Shown here piece by piece: positions 61,736 through 64,000 of a DNA stretch of 64,000 bases (positions are counted from its first letter, which is position 1; every line of letters starts with the position of its first letter). The stretch is from an uncultured Clostridia bacterium (GTDB lineage: Bacteria; Bacillota; Clostridia; TANB77; CAG-508): positions 248,001-312,000 of the forward strand of contig CAKPPF010000001.1 of the NCBI GenBank assembly GCA_934177485.1, given 5' to 3'. Position numbers and translations under genes: made by a program. The notes below the pieces were generated by a model, which had not been told where the DNA came from, searched no databases, and saw only the letters and a program-made list of their open reading frames with translations.

Positions 61736-62692
61736 ATGAACGAAGAAACAAAAGAAAAAACGAAATCAGGAACAGGAATAAAAGTATTTGCAGTAATTCT
61801 TATAATTGTAATTTTAATACTAGTAACAATTTATGCATTAAATATTCAAAGAAATAATACATCTATAAAGATTGTTGGAGAAGATGAAGTGACTATAGAA
61901 GTAGGAAATGAATATATTGATGCAGGTTTTATAGCACAATCAAATGGAAGAAATGTTAACAATAAAGTTAAGATTTCAACTAATTTGAATAAAAATAAAT
62001 TGGGTAAGTATAAAATTTATTATAATTTAAAAATACTTGGACTACTTGTTGATCAGACTGCTTATAGAACTGTAATAGTACAAGATACAACAAAACCAGA
62101 GTTAAAAATAGATAGTGAGAAAGAAATAACTATTGAAGAGGGAGAAAATTTTGAGTATCCAACATATACTGCAGTAGATAATTATGATGGAGATATTAGT
62201 AAAAAAGTAGAAGTAGATTCAAATATAAATACAGAAGAAAATGGAACGTATGAAATAAATTATTCTGTAAAAGATTCAAGTGGAAATGAAACAACAGACG
62301 AAATAATAGTAAATGTAAAGAAAAAAAAGAATCCATATATAATTGTTTCTATTTCAAAACAAACATTGGAATATTATGAATATGATAAACTTGTTTTATT
62401 TTCGAATATAGTAACAGGAATAAATAATAAAACACCTGTGGGCAACTTTAAAGTATTAAATAAAGCAACAAAGATTATTTTAAAAGGAGAAGATTACGAA
62501 AGTTTTGTTAACTTTTGGATAGCGTTTAAGGGACACTCTTTTGGCTTCCATGATGCGTCATGGAGAAGTAAGTTTGGAGGAACAATATATAAAACAAATG
62601 GAAGCCATGGTTGTGTTAATATGCCATATAGTAAAGTAAAACAGCTATATAATATGGTAGCAATTGGTACACCGGTATATATAAAAAAATAA
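61736..62692 (+). CDS. L,D-transpeptidase with two Ig-like (DUF5011) domains
   Basis: 318 residues: a TM helix (about 16-38), two bacterial Ig-like domains (DUF5011; IKIVGEDEVTIEVGNEYIDA near 45 and KPELKIDSEKEITIEEGENF near 120), then a YkuD catalytic domain (about 200-318). The active site is SHGCVNMPYSKVK with the catalytic Cys; the conserved His is in GFHDA. It forms 3-3 or 4-4 cross-links in peptidoglycan. Membrane-anchored and extracellular. Confidence 0.93.
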   Translation: MNEETKEKTKSGTGIKVFAVILIIVILILVTIYALNIQRNNTSIKIVGEDEVTIEVGNEYIDAGFIAQSNGRNVNNKVKISTNLNKNKLGKYKIYYNLKILGLLVDQTAYRTVIVQDTTKPELKIDSEKEITIEEGENFEYPTYTAVDNYDGDISKKVEVDSNINTEENGTYEINYSVKDSSGNETTDEIIVNVKKKKNPYIIVSISKQTLEYYEYDKLVLFSNIVTGINNKTPVGNFKVLNKATKIILKGEDYESFVNFWIAFKGHSFGFHDASWRSKFGGTIYKTNGSHGCVNMPYSKVKQLYNMVAIGTPVYIKK

Positions 62693-62705
62693 AATATATT
62701 TAAAT

Positions 62706-62735
62706 AAAAAGGTAAGAAAAAATTCTTACCTTTTA
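62706..62735 (+). terminator. Rho-independent terminator
   Basis: AAAAGGTAAGAA pairs with TTCTTACCTTTT. Confidence 0.9.
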
Positions 62736-62742
62736 ACATTTT

Positions 62743-62769
62743 TTAGCAAAATGACTTGACAAGTGCTAA
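62743..62769. promoter_or_regulatory. CIRCE-like operator 1 (overlaps -35)
   Basis: TTAGCAAAA-TGACTTGAC-AAGTGCTAA, a 9-9-9 layout like CIRCE (TTAGCACTC-N9-GAGTGCTAA) with changes at the inner ends of both arms. It covers the hrcA -35 box. Confidence 0.65.
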
Positions 62770-62783
62770 AAATATTGTATAAT
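62756..62783 (+). promoter_or_regulatory. Sigma-A promoter of hrcA-grpE
   Basis: -35 TTGACA (62756-62761), 16 bp spacer, -10 TATAAT (62778-62783), between the two CIRCE-like operators. Confidence 0.85.
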
Positions 62784-62793
62784 AATATATGTG

Positions 62794-62820
62794 TTAGCAA
62801 ATAATACAAAAGAGTGCTAA
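62794..62820. promoter_or_regulatory. CIRCE-like operator 2
   Basis: TTAGCAAAT-AATACAAAA-GAGTGCTAA; right arm is perfect CIRCE, left arm has changed inner bases as in operator 1. It is 51 bp downstream of operator 1 and covers the transcription start region. Confidence 0.85.
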
Positions 62821-62849
62821 CTAAATCAACATTAAGAGAGGAATAAAAA

Positions 62850-63884
62850 ATGTTGAATGATAGGAAAAAAGAAATTTTACAAGCTATCATAGAAGAGTAC
62901 ATTCAAACTGCCGAGCCCGTAAGTTCAAACGCAATTGTACAAAAGTATAATTTAGATTATAGTAGTGCAACTGTTAGAAATGAAATGGCAGAATTAGAAA
63001 GATTAGGTTATTTAGATAAACCTCATACTTCGGCAGGAAGAGTGCCATCAGCTAAAGGATATAGATTCTACGTTGATGAACTACTAAAAGATGATGATAT
63101 TAGCTTAGAAGAAGTTATATATATTCAATCTAAACTTCAAACTAAAGTTAATCAAATAGAGGATTTAACTAAAATCGCAACAAATACATTATCAGAAATA
63201 ACTCATTATCCAGCAGTTAGTATTGGACCTAATAAGCATAATCAAATAATCGAAGACATAAAATTCGTGCTTCTTGGAACAAGAACAATGATGGCAATTA
63301 TACTTACGGATTCAGGAATAATAAAAGAATCTATTATAAAGTTTAATGAAGATGTAACAGAGGAACAAATATCTACATTGTCATATATGTTCAATAATAA
63401 ACTAAAGGGAAAATTATTAGAAGAAATAGATGAACCAATAGAAAAATATATAGCAGCAGAAATGAATACAAGTATAAATGTTATTAAACCAATACTTGAT
63501 GAAATGAAAAAAGCTGTAGATGAACAAGGAACTCTATATTATGAAGGAGCAAATAAAGCTTTCGAGTTACCTGAATTTAAGAGTATGGAATTAGCAAAGA
63601 ACTTTGTAAATATGCTTGATGCTAAAGATATGGTAATAGATACATTAAATTCTGGAATAGCAGATGATATTAATGTGTATATTGGCGATGAGAATGAAAA
63701 TGAAGAATTAAAGGATTTCAGTATTATAACATTTAATCATAGAGTACATGGAAAATCGTTAGGGACAATTGGAATAATAGGACCTAAAAGAATGGATTAT
63801 TCAAAAGTTATATCTGTCTTGAAATATATAAATAGAAAAATGAATCAAGGTGGATTACTTGGTGAAGGAAAAAAGGAGGAATGA
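62850..63884 (+). CDS. hrcA: HrcA heat-shock repressor
   Basis: A 344-residue repressor that binds CIRCE and is kept active by GroEL. N-terminal winged helix (PVSSNAIVQKYNLDYSSATVRNEMAELERLGYL, HTH near 25-50), then the GAF-like and inserted dimer domains. The IRCE-like operators upstream fit autoregulation. AGAGAGG precedes the ATG. Its stop is just before the grpE start. Confidence 0.95.
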   Translation: MLNDRKKEILQAIIEEYIQTAEPVSSNAIVQKYNLDYSSATVRNEMAELERLGYLDKPHTSAGRVPSAKGYRFYVDELLKDDDISLEEVIYIQSKLQTKVNQIEDLTKIATNTLSEITHYPAVSIGPNKHNQIIEDIKFVLLGTRTMMAIILTDSGIIKESIIKFNEDVTEEQISTLSYMFNNKLKGKLLEEIDEPIEKYIAAEMNTSINVIKPILDEMKKAVDEQGTLYYEGANKAFELPEFKSMELAKNFVNMLDAKDMVIDTLNSGIADDINVYIGDENENEELKDFSIITFNHRVHGKSLGTIGIIGPKRMDYSKVISVLKYINRKMNQGGLLGEGKKEE

Positions 63885-63886
63885 AG

Positions 63887-64000
63887 TTGAAAGAAGATAA
63901 TGAAGAAGTAGAGAAAAAAAATGAAGCTATTGAAGAGACAAACAAAGAGTGCGAAACCTGTAAAGCAGATAACGAATTAAATAAAATACAAGCAGACTTA
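63887..64000 (+). CDS. grpE: GrpE nucleotide exchange factor, 3' truncated by window edge
   Basis: First ~38 codons: acidic, charged N-terminus (LKEDNEEVEKKNEAIEE, then ADNELNKIQADL) as in GrpE. The ribosome binding site AAAAGGAGG (63871-63879) is only 1 bp from ATG 63881 but 7 bp from TTG 63887, so TTG is the likelier start. It follows hrcA, as in the usual hrcA-grpE-dnaK-dnaJ order. Confidence 0.8.
   Translation, partial: MKEDNEEVEKKNEAIEETNKECETCKADNELNKIQADL

Noticed and set aside
1..64000. tRNA or rRNA genes
   Set aside because: No cloverleaf with a GGTTCGAATC-type T-arm or rRNA motif was noticed on either strand.

Overview
The window is about 64 kb of very AT-rich DNA. Arg is almost always AGA, ribosome binding sites are strong GGAGG types, and the genes are typical of a low-GC, endospore-forming, anaerobic Clostridia-like Firmicute. 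Supporting genes include rubrerythrin, oxygen-independent HemW, feoAB, and the sporulation genes spoVE/ftsW, spoIIID, yabG, sipL-like, yunB, a bofC-like gene and a whiA-like gene. I read it as an uncultured gut-type Clostridia genome; the genus cannot be told from the sequence alone.

Layout. 1-9.3 kb: 3' part of spoVE/ftsW, murG, a DUF6514-like gene, topA, helD with a leader terminator, an HD hydrolase, a Nudix hydrolase, YqeY and a LOG-family protein. 9.5-13.3 kb: an ArsR sensor with its operator and a Zn/Cd-type P-ATPase, a secreted-type nuclease and an unknown gene. 13.4-24.1 kb: rubrerythrin, Ca2+ P-ATPase, prmC-whiA-hemW, an SH3-NlpC/P60 hydrolase, comEC and a bofC-like gene. 24.3-27.2 kb (minus strand): pgsA and a ClpE/ClpC ATPase. 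27.4-38.8 kb: DUF3298-like, YibE/F-like, htrA (minus strand), an MFS transporter, DUF5662, a probable structured RNA, a flavin reductase, feoAB and a Mbeg1-like lipase-fold protein.

39.0-50.2 kb is an accessory island between two diverged copies of the spoIIID 5' region. It holds decayed conjugation genes (VirD4- and VirB6/TrbL-like), a deleted IS200 element, a foreign DUF1737 gene, and an apparent operon led by a 2112-residue SF2 helicase with 104-residue repeats. 50.3-56.9 kb: intact spoIIID, a two-component system, a ParE-type toxin-antitoxin pair and a BceAB/MacB-like ABC transporter. 57.0-64 kb: yabG, veg, sipL-like, yunB, a coiled-coil protein, an L,D-transpeptidase and the hrcA-grpE heat-shock operon behind two CIRCE-like operators.

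The main discovery candidate is a recurrent +1 frameshift. Three times (277, 57082, 57533) a conserved protein is interrupted at an in-frame CGG in the context NNA-CGG-A, and skipping the C of CGG restores the conserved reading frame through GGA (Gly). Reading every other native-looking gene in the window, I found no other in-frame CGG. The only further one is in a small gene of foreign composition (DUF1737), where the next base is G. The simplest reading is that CGG is an unassigned or hungry codon that acts as a programmed +1 shift signal. Two of the three sites are in the sporulation gene yabG and the third is in a spoVE/ftsW gene. Several families of palindromic intergenic repeats are scattered between genes throughout.
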